Assembly (NCBI GenBank): GCA_005239795.1
Contig: SBBH01000079.1
Location: 1-14,683 of the forward strand
Reading direction: 5' to 3'
DNA from: Planctomycetales bacterium
Lineage (GTDB): Bacteria > Planctomycetota > SBBH01
DNA length: 14,683 nucleotides
Shown here: in pieces, positions 7,381-14,274 of the stretch
How positions within the stretch are numbered: position 1 is the first letter of the stretch
How the letters are laid out: each line of letters starts with the position of its first letter
Made by a program: the position numbers and the translations under genes
The notes under the pieces: generated by a model
What the model was told of the DNA's origin: nothing
Database searches by the model: none
What the model saw: the letters and a program-made list of their open reading frames with translations, nothing else

Positions 7381-7584
7381 GAAGCGGTCCAGGTGGTTGT
7401 AGAGGCTCGCCATGGTGCCGTTGTCGTTCTCGTCGGTCTTCGCGGGGAGGAAGCGGTAGAAAGCGTCCAGGATGATCATCTTGAACTGCCCGGGCTCGAA
7501 CCGCTCGAAGTAGGGACCGAGCGAGATCAGGTCCTGGAGCTGCCCGCGGAGGTTCTCGACGAAGAGGCGGCCGTCGATCTCATG
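7381..7584 (-). pseudogene. Remnant of a RepA/AAA_25-type ATPase
   Basis: About 68 codons on the minus strand read as the middle of a RecA-like hexameric ATPase of the AAA_25/RepA type. Visible are NLRGQLQDLISLGPYFERF, a Walker B strand FKMIILDAFYRF and the family's TDENDN followed by SLYNHLDRF. The Walker A region upstream and the downstream His-His/Lys-Gly and sensor segments are absent. Outside 7381-7584 the frame turns into sequence with no resemblance. Intact relatives are several hundred residues long and occur on plasmids, phages and integrated elements. This is a relic of such an element and accounts for most of the otherwise empty stretch 7217-7633. Confidence 0.65.
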
Positions 7585-7633
7585 GCCTCCCGACAAGGTG
7601 GCAATAGGGCCACCTCGAGAAAAGGAGGCCGCG

Positions 7634-8176
7634 ATGGCCAGCAAGAAGAAGGGAAAAAGGGCGAAGGGCGCCCCCGCCTCGGCAGAGGGCACGCAGAAGG
7701 AAAAGGAGCCGAAGCGGTCCAAGGCGGCGAAAGTCTCCTCGGAGGAACTCAAGGGCCTCCGGGCGCCGGTCGAGGAGGCCAAGGCGAAGCTCGATGGAAT
7801 CCGGGAGGAGGCGAAGGCCCTCGCCGAGAAGGCCCACGTGATGGTCGCCGAGGCCAAGGGGACGTACATGGAGGCGCTTGTCCCGTACCGGGAGGTCTGC
7901 CGGCAGGCGGACCACCCGTGCGAGTTCGAGGGCGGGCGCAGCACCAACGTATCCGAGAAGGTGACCTTCCTCGTGGAGAAGCTGGAGAAGGGCCTCCGGG
8001 TCACGGTGAAGGGGAAGCCTGACACCGAGGAGCTGATCCCGATGGCGGCCGTGAAGGAGTCGATCGGCAAGGCGGCCTACGCCTATACGGAGGCACATCT
8101 CGGGCCGCGCGAGGAGATCGGAAATAAGGGTGGGAGCCTCTCAAACCGCCTGCGTGCGGCGTTGGCCGGTAAGTAG
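7634..8176 (+). CDS. Lysine-rich coiled-coil protein of unknown function
   Basis: ATG 7634 is preceded by AAAAGGAGG with about 5 bases of spacing, so it is preferred over the in-frame start at 7598. The 180-residue product begins with a basic, low-complexity tail (about residues 1-32, mostly Lys, Ala and Glu), as in nucleic-acid-binding proteins. A long charged helix follows (VSSEELKGLRAPVEEAKAKL to about residue 75), then a globular-looking segment (VSEKVTFLVEKLEKGLRVTV, TEELIPMAAVKESIGKAAYA). There is no signal peptide or membrane helix. It is transcribed away from the ATPase remnant and closed by its own terminator, so it is a stand-alone unit. I do not recognise the family. A DNA-associated accessory protein of the lost element is one guess from context. 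Confidence 0.7.
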   Translation: MASKKKGKRAKGAPASAEGTQKEKEPKRSKAAKVSSEELKGLRAPVEEAKAKLDGIREEAKALAEKAHVMVAEAKGTYMEALVPYREVCRQADHPCEFEGGRSTNVSEKVTFLVEKLEKGLRVTVKGKPDTEELIPMAAVKESIGKAAYAYTEAHLGPREEIGNKGGSLSNRLRAALAGK

Positions 8177-8200
8177 TCGTTCGAAGGTTGTGTTGGTCGG

Positions 8201-8237
8201 AGAACCCCGAGCACGCTAGCTCGGGGTTCTCTTTATT
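8201..8237 (+). terminator. Intrinsic terminator after the lysine-rich gene
   Basis: AGAACCCCGAG (8201-8211) and CTCGGGGTTCT (8220-8230) form a perfect 11-bp stem with an 8-base loop, followed by CTTTATT. It lies 24 bases after the stop of the lysine-rich coiled-coil gene and insulates the B12 operon promoter from upstream transcription. Confidence 0.85.
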
Positions 8238-8291
8238 GGTGTCGACCACTTTCTGACTCATCTGGTTCTACGCGTCGCGGATTGTTTTCCC

Positions 8292-8319
8292 TTGCAGGTA
8301 GTTCGCGGCTGATTACAAT
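8292..8319 (+). promoter_or_regulatory. Promoter of the cobalamin-uptake operon
   Basis: TTGCAG (8292-8297) and TACAAT (8314-8319) are separated by 16 bases and match the sigma70 consensus at 4 of 6 and 5 of 6 positions. Transcription would begin near 8326, directly in front of the riboswitch aptamer. That fit of position strengthens the call. Confidence 0.65.
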
Positions 8320-8328
8320 CGCCGCGTC

Positions 8329-8504
8329 TTTGACAATCGGGTGCGTTTGCAGACGGGCCAAGGGAAGCCGGTGAAATTCCGGCACGGGCCCGCCGCTGTA
8401 ACCGGGGACGAGCGTCGCATCCTCGTCACTGCCCTCTGATGTTTCGGGGGCGGGAAGACGCGACGTTTCGGTTGATCCGGAAGTCAGAAGACCTGTCCGT
8501 CTGC
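8329..8504 (+). ncRNA. Cobalamin (adenosylcobalamin) riboswitch aptamer
   Basis: The class hallmarks are present in order: GGTGC (8340-8344), AAGGGAA (8360-8366), the hairpin GCCGG-TGAAATT-CCGGC (8367-8383), GCCGCTGTAACCGGGG (the B12 box, 8392-8407) and AAGTCAGAAGACCTG (8481-8495) near the 3' end. Supporting stems are CGGGCC/GGCCCG (8354-8359 with 8387-8392) and GACGAG/CTCGTC (8407-8412 with 8422-8427). It senses a corrinoid cofactor and controls the operon below. The exact ends are estimates because the closing P1 helix is weak. Confidence 0.95.
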
Positions 8505-8505
8505 G

Positions 8506-8540
8506 CCTCACAGGTTCCTTCGTGGTAGAAGGGAGTGAGG
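8506..8540 (+). promoter_or_regulatory. Expression-platform hairpin between aptamer and terminator
   Basis: CCTCAC (8506-8511) pairs with GTGAGG (8535-8540), and inside it CCTTC (8517-8521) pairs with GAAGG (8528-8532). The 3' arm overlaps GAGTGAGGGG (about 8533-8542), which could instead pair with CCCCACTC in the terminator with one bulged A. The hairpin may therefore act as an anti-antiterminator linking ligand binding to termination. This is read from base complementarity only. Confidence 0.5.
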
Positions 8541-8566
8541 GGCGGTAGGTCGTCTCATCGTTTCCG

Positions 8567-8605
8567 ACCCCACTCTCGCTGCGCGAGGGTGGGGTTTTTC
8601 TTTTT
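8567..8605 (+). terminator. Riboswitch-controlled intrinsic terminator
   Basis: ACCCCACTCTCG (8567-8578) and CGAGGGTGGGGT (8584-8595) form a 12-bp stem with one G-T pair and a 5-base loop, running into TTTTTCTTTTT. It lies between the aptamer and the receptor start codon, so it is the off switch of the operon when corrinoid is abundant. Confidence 0.92.
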
Positions 8606-8700
8606 CGGTCCCGCGCGTGCGGGTCCGGCGCGCCCGAACGACACTTTGCTCCATCCGGAACCCGCCGCCGGCGCGCGCGGAAGGATGGGAGGAGGATGTG

Positions 8701-10779
8701 ATGGGTGCGTGGCATTTGGCATTGGGGTTGATCTTCGGGGTTTGGGGGTTAACTGGAATCCTGGCGGAGGAACCGAATGGATCCGGCGATATCGAAAAAC
8801 TCAAGCGCGAGCGCGCGGCGCTCGAGCGAAAGATCGCAGAGCTGGAGCTGAAGAAAAAGAAGGAGGAGGAGAAACCCAGCGAGAAGGAAAACCCTCCTCT
8901 AGATCCCCACACTGTGGTTGTTACAGCGAACCGCATGGAAACGCCCCTTAAGCACCTCGGCGTGAGCGCCTCCGTGGTCTCGGCTGAAAAGGCCCGTGCG
9001 ACCGGCTACACCGAAGTCCAGGAGATCCTCCGATCGGTCCCTGGACTTAACTTTGTCCGAACCGCCAACCGTGGTGGGACCACTTCCCTCTTCACCCGCG
9101 GAGGGGAGGCCGACTATACGATGGTGCTCCTTGACGGTTTTAAGGTGAACGTCGACGGCGGTACTTTCGATTTCGAGCATCTGACTGCAGACAACCTCTC
9201 CCGGATCGAGGTCCTCCGCGGGGCGGCAAGCGCCGAGTACGGTTCCGACGCGATCTCCGGCGTCGTGAACGTCATCTCGCGCAAAGGAGAGGGGCCGCCT
9301 ACCCTGGGGTTCTCCCTCGAGGGCGGAAATCTTGGCACAACCCGAGAGCGCCTGCGTTTCCAGGGTGTCCGGAACGGCTCCGCCTGGTCAGTCGACACAT
9401 CCTCCCTCAAGCAGGACAACGGTCGCTTCGAGAACTCCGACTTCGAGGACCACTCTTTCGCAGGCCGCTTCGATCAGCAGATCGATTCGGAAACCGACCT
9501 CACGCTTATTGTGAGAAGTCTCAAAAGCAAACTCGGCATATTCACCACGAGCGCCGGACAGAGGTTCGACAAGCCCGACCCGAACGATCAGAAAACCCGC
9601 AACGACTCGCTCACGGGGCTCACCCTCCGGCGCGACGTCTCCGACCGATGGGAAAGCTCGCTCCGGATCTTCCGGTATCTCCAAGAGGTTAAATTCTCGA
9701 CTTTGCGCGACGAGCACCTGGTGGGCGGAGGCACAGGACGCGACACGGCCGACTCGTTTTTGCTGACAACTTTCGATCGGACCGGCGTAGATTGGCAAAA
9801 CGTCTTCTCGCCTTCTGATTCGGTTCGGATCGTCGCGGGCATCGAGACGGAAAACGAATCGATCGACCGGGAGAATGCGAAGCCCGGATCGACCACCAGC
9901 ACTGACATCGATGAAAATCGTAGCACCGATGCCGTGTATCTCCAGGCTGAGAAGAACTTCGCCGAGCGGTTGTTTTTAAGCGGTGGAGGGAGACTCGACA
10001 GGCACTCGGATTTCGGCGACGAGGAGACGGGGCGCGCTTCCGCAGCGTACCTTTTCCCCACACACACGAAGCTCCGGACGAGCGCGGGGACGGGGATCAA
10101 GGTCCCGACGTTCACGGAGATCCACGGGACTTCCACTAGCCCTGGACTCGAGTCCCGTTCCGATGGGGTCGGGGTCGAACGGAGCCGTACGATCGATGGC
10201 GGCATCGACCAGCAATTTTTCGACGGGGCCCTGCGCCTCTCGGCGACGCAGTTTTACAACCGGTACAAGAACCTTGTGGAATTCGAAAGTACTGCCGCTG
10301 GATTCGGCCAGGGCGGAGGCGCTTACAGCCGGGGAACCGAGTGGGAGGTGGAATGGCTTCTCTCTAAGGAGTGGTCGTTGTCGGCGAACTGGACCGAATT
10401 GAAGACGAAGGTCCTTCAAACGAAGACGACCGGCACGGCCTTCGTCGTGGGAGAGAAGCTCCTCCGGCGCCCGGACGATGCGGCAAGCCTCACGGGAATC
10501 CACCGGCCGTTCGGGAACGACCGGGTCGAAGCCTCTCTCACGGTTCGGCACGTCGGCACGCGTGTCGACCGCGACTTCAATGCCTCCTCCGTTGGAATGC
10601 GGATCAAAAACCCGTCCTACACCACACTGGACGGCGCGGCTGCGTGGCGCTTCGCGGATGGCTGGCGCCTCTTCGGCTCGGCCCAGAACCTGCTCAACGA
10701 GGAATACGAGGAAGTGTTCGGTTTCCCGTCGGACGGGGTGACATTTCTCGTTGGCGTGGAATGTGAATGGAGATTCTAA
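8701..10779 (+). CDS. btuB: TonB-dependent outer-membrane receptor for corrinoid (BtuB-type)
   Basis: This 692-residue receptor should take up vitamin B12 or related corrinoids across the outer membrane. ATG 8701 follows GGGAGGAGG at ideal spacing and begins a proper signal peptide (cleavage after GILA, residue 22); the longer frame from 8617 would start inside the leader. Residues about 30-63 are a charged coiled coil (IEKLKRERAALERKIAELEL), then a TonB-box-like TVVVTANRMETP (71-82). The plug follows (VQEILRSVPGLNFV, TRGGEADYTMVLLDGFKVN, IEVLRGAASAEYGSDAISGV) and then a beta barrel ending in the classic aromatic GVECEWRF. The cobalamin riboswitch upstream and btuFCD downstream support the substrate. 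The coiled-coil extension before the TonB box is unusual compared with E. coli BtuB. Confidence 0.93.
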   Translation: MGAWHLALGLIFGVWGLTGILAEEPNGSGDIEKLKRERAALERKIAELELKKKKEEEKPSEKENPPLDPHTVVVTANRMETPLKHLGVSASVVSAEKARATGYTEVQEILRSVPGLNFVRTANRGGTTSLFTRGGEADYTMVLLDGFKVNVDGGTFDFEHLTADNLSRIEVLRGAASAEYGSDAISGVVNVISRKGEGPPTLGFSLEGGNLGTTRERLRFQGVRNGSAWSVDTSSLKQDNGRFENSDFEDHSFAGRFDQQIDSETDLTLIVRSLKSKLGIFTTSAGQRFDKPDPNDQKTRNDSLTGLTLRRDVSDRWESSLRIFRYLQEVKFSTLRDEHLVGGGTGRDTADSFLLTTFDRTGVDWQNVFSPSDSVRIVAGIETENESIDRENAKPGSTTSTDIDENRSTDAVYLQAEKNFAERLFLSGGGRLDRHSDFGDEETGRASAAYLFPTHTKLRTSAGTGIKVPTFTEIHGTSTSPGLESRSDGVGVERSRTIDGGIDQQFFDGALRLSATQFYNRYKNLVEFESTAAGFGQGGGAYSRGTEWEVEWLLSKEWSLSANWTELKTKVLQTKTTGTAFVVGEKLLRRPDDAASLTGIHRPFGNDRVEASLTVRHVGTRVDRDFNASSVGMRIKNPSYTTLDGAAAWRFADGWRLFGSAQNLLNEEYEEVFGFPSDGVTFLVGVECEWRF

Positions 10780-10822
10780 ACCGTGCGTGAATAGATCACT
10801 CAATCGGAAAGGAGAAAACCTG

Positions 10823-11494
10823 ATGACCAACACAGCCGCCACCCGGGCCGTCCGCCGCGAGATCGTCAAAAACCTCGACGGGAGCCTGACAGAGTACGAT
10901 GACATCCCGCTCAAGCGGGGAAACCTTTGGGAGGGGAAGTCCTTCAACGGTCCTCTCAAGCGCATCCAGGATAAGTCCCACGAGGAGCTTGGCACGCTCT
11001 TGTCTCTGTGCCGAGACCTCTTCGTGCAAAATTGGAAGCGCATCCGGTTTGGTCCTTGTCTCCAAGGGGCGGTCTTCGAGATCACCTTGTCGCGTAAGCC
11101 CAAGCTTTTCTCCATGCTGGACGGTTACCTCACCGTTGGCCTGCCCCACGCAAAAGATCACTTCCATCTCTGCATCGCCGAGACGCGAGGACTGGGGGAT
11201 CGAAAGACTCCCCCGCAGCTTTCGAAAGTCCGCCAGTGCGCCCGGGCGTCCTTCTTCCGTGACCTTGCCCCGGGCATCGGCTCGCCCCGTTCCTGGGGCG
11301 TCCGACTTTGGAACGGGAATGGGGAACAGATGGTTTCCATTTTCCTGCCGAACCCTTACCTCAATGCCCAACTCAAGCGTCAAAAACCGGACTGGTCGAA
11401 GCTGGCGCTCTGGAACGATCTCCGGCGACGCTACATTGGGGAGACTCAATCTCAGCCGATCCCCACGGCCACAGACATGCCGGATCATGGTTAA
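10823..11494 (+). CDS. Conserved-looking protein of unknown function within the B12 operon
   Basis: ATG 10823 follows AAAGGAG by 8 bases, 43 bases after the btuB stop, giving 223 residues. It has no signal peptide and no membrane helix, so the product is probably cytoplasmic. The most distinctive stretch is GYLTVGLPHAKDHFHLCIAE (about residues 107-126), with His, Asp and Cys close together, suggesting a metal or corrin ligand site. It is followed by FFRDLAPGIGSPRSWGVRLW and GEQMVSIFLPNPYLN, a strand-rich segment. I do not recognise the family. Its last 8 bases overlap the btuF start (ATGGTTAA), so it is translationally coupled to the importer. A role in receiving, trimming or reducing the imported corrinoid is inference from position only. 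Confidence 0.85.
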   Translation: MTNTAATRAVRREIVKNLDGSLTEYDDIPLKRGNLWEGKSFNGPLKRIQDKSHEELGTLLSLCRDLFVQNWKRIRFGPCLQGAVFEITLSRKPKLFSMLDGYLTVGLPHAKDHFHLCIAETRGLGDRKTPPQLSKVRQCARASFFRDLAPGIGSPRSWGVRLWNGNGEQMVSIFLPNPYLNAQLKRQKPDWSKLALWNDLRRRYIGETQSQPIPTATDMPDHG

Positions 11495-12449
11495 ACCGAT
11501 TCGCCTGGGTGGCATCGGCACGGGATTGGGCATTCTCACCCTGGGCGGTCTCACGGCCGCCGGGGCGTGGGGGCATGTTCTCCCACCTCCCGGGGTGTGG
11601 AATACTCCATGGGAAGAAAGTGTTCCAGTCCTGAATTGCCCTCCTTCTCGTATTGTCTCGGGGACACTGGCCACCGACGAGATACTGCTGGCCCTGCTCC
11701 CCCCCCAGCGGCTGGCGGCGCTTACCTATTTGGCCGACGACCCGACCGTCTCCAACGTGGCGGCCGAGGCGCGTGCCGTCCCCGGACGCTTAAAGCAGGT
11801 AGAGGCCGAACGGGTACTGGCCCTTGAACCCGATCTTCTCTTGGTGGCTCGCTACACCCGTCGCGAGATCATCGTGCAACTGGAAGGCGCCGGGGTGCCA
11901 GTTTTAAGGATGCCGTCCTACGACACTCTTTCTGACATCCGTCGCAACATCTGTTTCTTGGGTAGCGCGGTAGGGGTCGAAGCAAAGTCTGAGGTGCTCA
12001 TTGCTGAGATGGACCAGACTCTGGCGCACATCAGGACACTTACTCGTGGGGAGCTCCGGCCTCGTGTCCTTTACTACGGCCCCAGCGGCTTCACGGCCGG
12101 GAAGGGCACGATCTTCTCCGAGCTCCTCGAAGTCGCAGGGGGACGAAATGCCGTTGAGAAGGTCGGGGTGACAGGATATGTGCACCTGCCGCTCGAAACG
12201 GCGTTGGCGCTGGATCCGGAGGTGATCCTCCTCTCTGGATACCGAGGCACCCGCAGGGCCGAGGAGATCAAACCCTCCCAGGAGTTGGCGGATGATCCAG
12301 CTTGGAAGAACGTTGCGGCCGTCCGGAACAGCCGCGTCTACACCATTCCGGGAAACCACCTGAGTTGTATCTCCCACCATGTGGTCAAAGCGGCAGAGGA
12401 TATTGCCCGGGTGCTACATCCGGACCGTTTCCCCGAGGACGGGTCATGA
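11487..12449 (+). CDS. btuF: Periplasmic cobalamin-binding protein of the BtuFCD importer
   Basis: The 320-residue protein belongs to the helical-backbone metal/corrinoid-binding family (PF01497, TroA/BtuF-like). An N-terminal signal or anchor segment (GIGTGLGILTLGGLTAAGAW) precedes the first lobe. Typical strands are PSRIVSGTLATDEILLALLP, RLAALTYLADD, VLALEPDLLLVARY and GAGVPVLRMPSYDTL. A long linking helix follows, then RPRVLYYGPSGFTAGKGTIF and ALALDPEVILLSGYRG, with NSRVYTIPGNHLSCISHHVV near the end. It delivers the corrinoid released from the receptor to BtuCD. It starts inside the end of the unknown gene and its TGA overlaps the btuC ATG by 4 bases (ATGA). Siderophore or haem binding is possible for the family, but the riboswitch argues for corrinoid. 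Confidence 0.9.
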   Translation: MVKPIRLGGIGTGLGILTLGGLTAAGAWGHVLPPPGVWNTPWEESVPVLNCPPSRIVSGTLATDEILLALLPPQRLAALTYLADDPTVSNVAAEARAVPGRLKQVEAERVLALEPDLLLVARYTRREIIVQLEGAGVPVLRMPSYDTLSDIRRNICFLGSAVGVEAKSEVLIAEMDQTLAHIRTLTRGELRPRVLYYGPSGFTAGKGTIFSELLEVAGGRNAVEKVGVTGYVHLPLETALALDPEVILLSGYRGTRRAEEIKPSQELADDPAWKNVAAVRNSRVYTIPGNHLSCISHHVVKAAEDIARVLHPDRFPEDGS

Positions 12450-13480
12450 AGCTGCGCGCATGGGGGATCTTGGCCTTCCTCGGGGCCTTGCTTGTCGGCG
12501 CCCTCCTGTGGGCAGCCGTAGCTGGCACCGTCTCGATCCCGCTCGGCAGAACCCTCTCGATCATAGCCCATGTCCTACGCTTCGGCCCCGCCCCTGACGG
12601 GCCAACCTACGAGGAGGCGATCCTCCTGGCGGTGCGCCTGCCTCGGGTCTGCCTAGCCGCCCTGGCCGGGGGTGGGTTGGCCCTGGCCGGGACCGTAATG
12701 CAAGGATTTTTCCGAAACCCCATGGCGGATCCAGGTGTGGTCGGCGTCTCGGCCGGCGCCGCGCTCGGTTCGGTAATCGCCCTCTACGCCGGCTGGGCTA
12801 CGGCCTCAGTGCTATGGCTTCCGGTCGCCGCCTTCGCGGGTGGGCTGGGCACAGCCTTCCTCGTCTACGCTATCGCGACCTCCCACGGGAAGACTCCGGT
12901 CTCGACCTTGCTGTTGGCCGGGATCGCCGTGGGTGGGATGGCGGTTTCCCTCACCTCCTTTGTGCTGTCGTTGGCTCTCGCGAACTACGAAATCGGGCGT
13001 CAGATGATGCTTTGGCTCATGGGTGGCTTGGAGGGGCGCACATGGCTCCATGTTCGTCTGGTCACTCCTCTCGTGCTGGGAGGTTCCGTCTGGCTCTGCT
13101 TTTATGTGAGAGACCTTAACGTGCTCTTGACGGGCGAGGAGAGCGCTCTCTCGCTCGGGATCGACGTGCCTCGCACACGGCGAACGCTTCTTGTGCTTTC
13201 CACACTGGTAACTGCGGCCACGGTTTCTGTGGCGGGGATCGTCGGGTTCGTGGGGCTGGTAGTCCCCCATATCCTGCGCCTTTTGATCGGCCCGGACCAC
13301 CGACAGCTCCTCCCCGCCTCCTTCCTGGGAGGGGCTCTCTTTCTGGTATTGGCCGACCTGTTTTGCCGCACCCTGATTGAGAGCGAGGAGTTGAGGCTGG
13401 GGGTGGTGACCTCTCTTGTGGGGGGGCCCTTCTTCATTTACCTTCTGATCAAGAACCGTCGCGGCGTGGAGATCCTGTGA
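12446..13480 (+). CDS. btuC: Cobalamin ABC importer permease (FecCD family)
   Basis: At 344 residues this is the usual length for the FecCD/BtuC family of inner-membrane permeases with about ten helices. Family signatures include RLPRVCLAALAGGGLALAGT followed by MQGFFRNPMADPGVVGVSAG in the first third, STLLLAGIAVGGMAVSLTSF in the middle, and SVAGIVGFVGLVVPHILRLL, which forms the coupling region contacting the ATPase. The C-terminus RLGVVTSLVGGPFFIYLLIK is also typical. It should form a homodimer with two BtuD subunits. The ATG overlaps the btuF stop by 4 bases, and its own TGA overlaps the GTG of btuD by 4, so expression of the three proteins is tightly coupled. Confidence 0.95.
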   Translation: MKLRAWGILAFLGALLVGALLWAAVAGTVSIPLGRTLSIIAHVLRFGPAPDGPTYEEAILLAVRLPRVCLAALAGGGLALAGTVMQGFFRNPMADPGVVGVSAGAALGSVIALYAGWATASVLWLPVAAFAGGLGTAFLVYAIATSHGKTPVSTLLLAGIAVGGMAVSLTSFVLSLALANYEIGRQMMLWLMGGLEGRTWLHVRLVTPLVLGGSVWLCFYVRDLNVLLTGEESALSLGIDVPRTRRTLLVLSTLVTAATVSVAGIVGFVGLVVPHILRLLIGPDHRQLLPASFLGGALFLVLADLFCRTLIESEELRLGVVTSLVGGPFFIYLLIKNRRGVEIL

Positions 13481-14274
13481 ACACGGTTCTCTCGGCACGC
13501 AATCTGCACTTCGCCTATAACGGGCGGCCTGTCCTGGCTGGGATTTCCTTTGACCTTGCGGTGGGAGAGTTCCTGGGGTTGGTGGGACCGAATGGCGCTG
13601 GGAAGAGCACGCTTCTAAGACTGCTCCTGGGCATCTTGAAACCCGGGGGGGGAGAGGCACGGCTTCGGGATGAACCCCTAGGGGCGCTCCCGCGCGCGGA
13701 AGTCGCCCGGCGGACCGCCTTTCTGCCCCAGGGGGCTCACGCGGATTTCGCCTTCACGGTCCGGGAGGTCGTGGCCATGGGGCGGACCCCATACCTGGGG
13801 CGCTTCCGTCCCGAGGGACCGGAGGATCGGGAGGCGATCCGGCGCGCAATGGAGCAGACTGAAACTGCCGCCATGGCGGACCGGCTCGTCACGGAACTCT
13901 CTGGAGGCGAGCGCCAGCGGGTCTTTTTGGCTCGCGCCTTTGCACAGACGACGCCACTCTTGCTCCTGGACGAGCCCAATGCAAACCTCGACTTGCTGCA
14001 TGCCTTCCAGCTGGTGGACCTGGTGCAGGGCCACGTTCGGCGTGGGGCGGCCGTGATCGCGGCTCTCCATGACTTGAATCTGGCGGCGCGAGTTTGCGAC
14101 CGCATCCTGGTGCTAAAGGACGGGGCTGTTGCGGCACTCGGCCCTCCTGCCCAAGTCCTGACCACTGCTCTCCTTGCCTCGGTGTTCGGAGTGAAGGCCC
14201 GTGTAGGTCGTGATGAAGAAGGGCACCTCCTCGTGAGCGTGCTGGGGCCGGCGTTGGAGGCTCCCCCCTCATGA
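13477..14274 (+). CDS. btuD: Cobalamin ABC importer ATP-binding protein
   Basis: The 265-residue protein is a complete ABC ATPase. Walker A is GPNGAGKST (37-45), the Q-loop Gln is residue 85, the signature LSGGERQ spans 141-147, Walker B is LLLLDEP (161-167) and the switch His is in ALHD (198). VREVVAMGRTPYLGRF is typical of ATPases serving FecCD-type permeases for B12, haem and siderophores. It powers transport by the BtuC dimer from the cytoplasmic side. The start is GTG 13477, overlapping the btuC stop (GTGA). Its TGA overlaps the ATG of the next gene. The 35 residues after the H-loop region form an ordinary short C-terminal tail. Confidence 0.95.
   Translation: MNTVLSARNLHFAYNGRPVLAGISFDLAVGEFLGLVGPNGAGKSTLLRLLLGILKPGGGEARLRDEPLGALPRAEVARRTAFLPQGAHADFAFTVREVVAMGRTPYLGRFRPEGPEDREAIRRAMEQTETAAMADRLVTELSGGERQRVFLARAFAQTTPLLLLDEPNANLDLLHAFQLVDLVQGHVRRGAAVIAALHDLNLAARVCDRILVLKDGAVAALGPPAQVLTTALLASVFGVKARVGRDEEGHLLVSVLGPALEAPPS

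Noticed and set aside
7597..7614. GGTGGC/GCCACC inverted repeat before the lysine-rich gene
   Set aside because: Only 6 bp in GC-rich DNA, expected by chance; it is not a convincing operator.
7279..8022. A 247-codon plus-strand frame overlapping the lysine-rich gene
   Set aside because: Its first part is the complement of the ATPase remnant and the rest is a low-complexity Gly/Glu/Arg shadow; no ribosome site fits.
9976..11115. A 379-codon open frame on the minus strand across btuB and the next gene
   Set aside because: It is a GC-rich antisense shadow. The plus-strand frames have a signal peptide, a recognisable receptor fold and ribosome sites, while the antisense peptide shows no domain.
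10899..11486. Upstream extension of the btuF frame to 10899
   Set aside because: The extension is Ser/Arg-rich shadow of the unknown gene. The export segment and the overlap geometry place the start at 11487.
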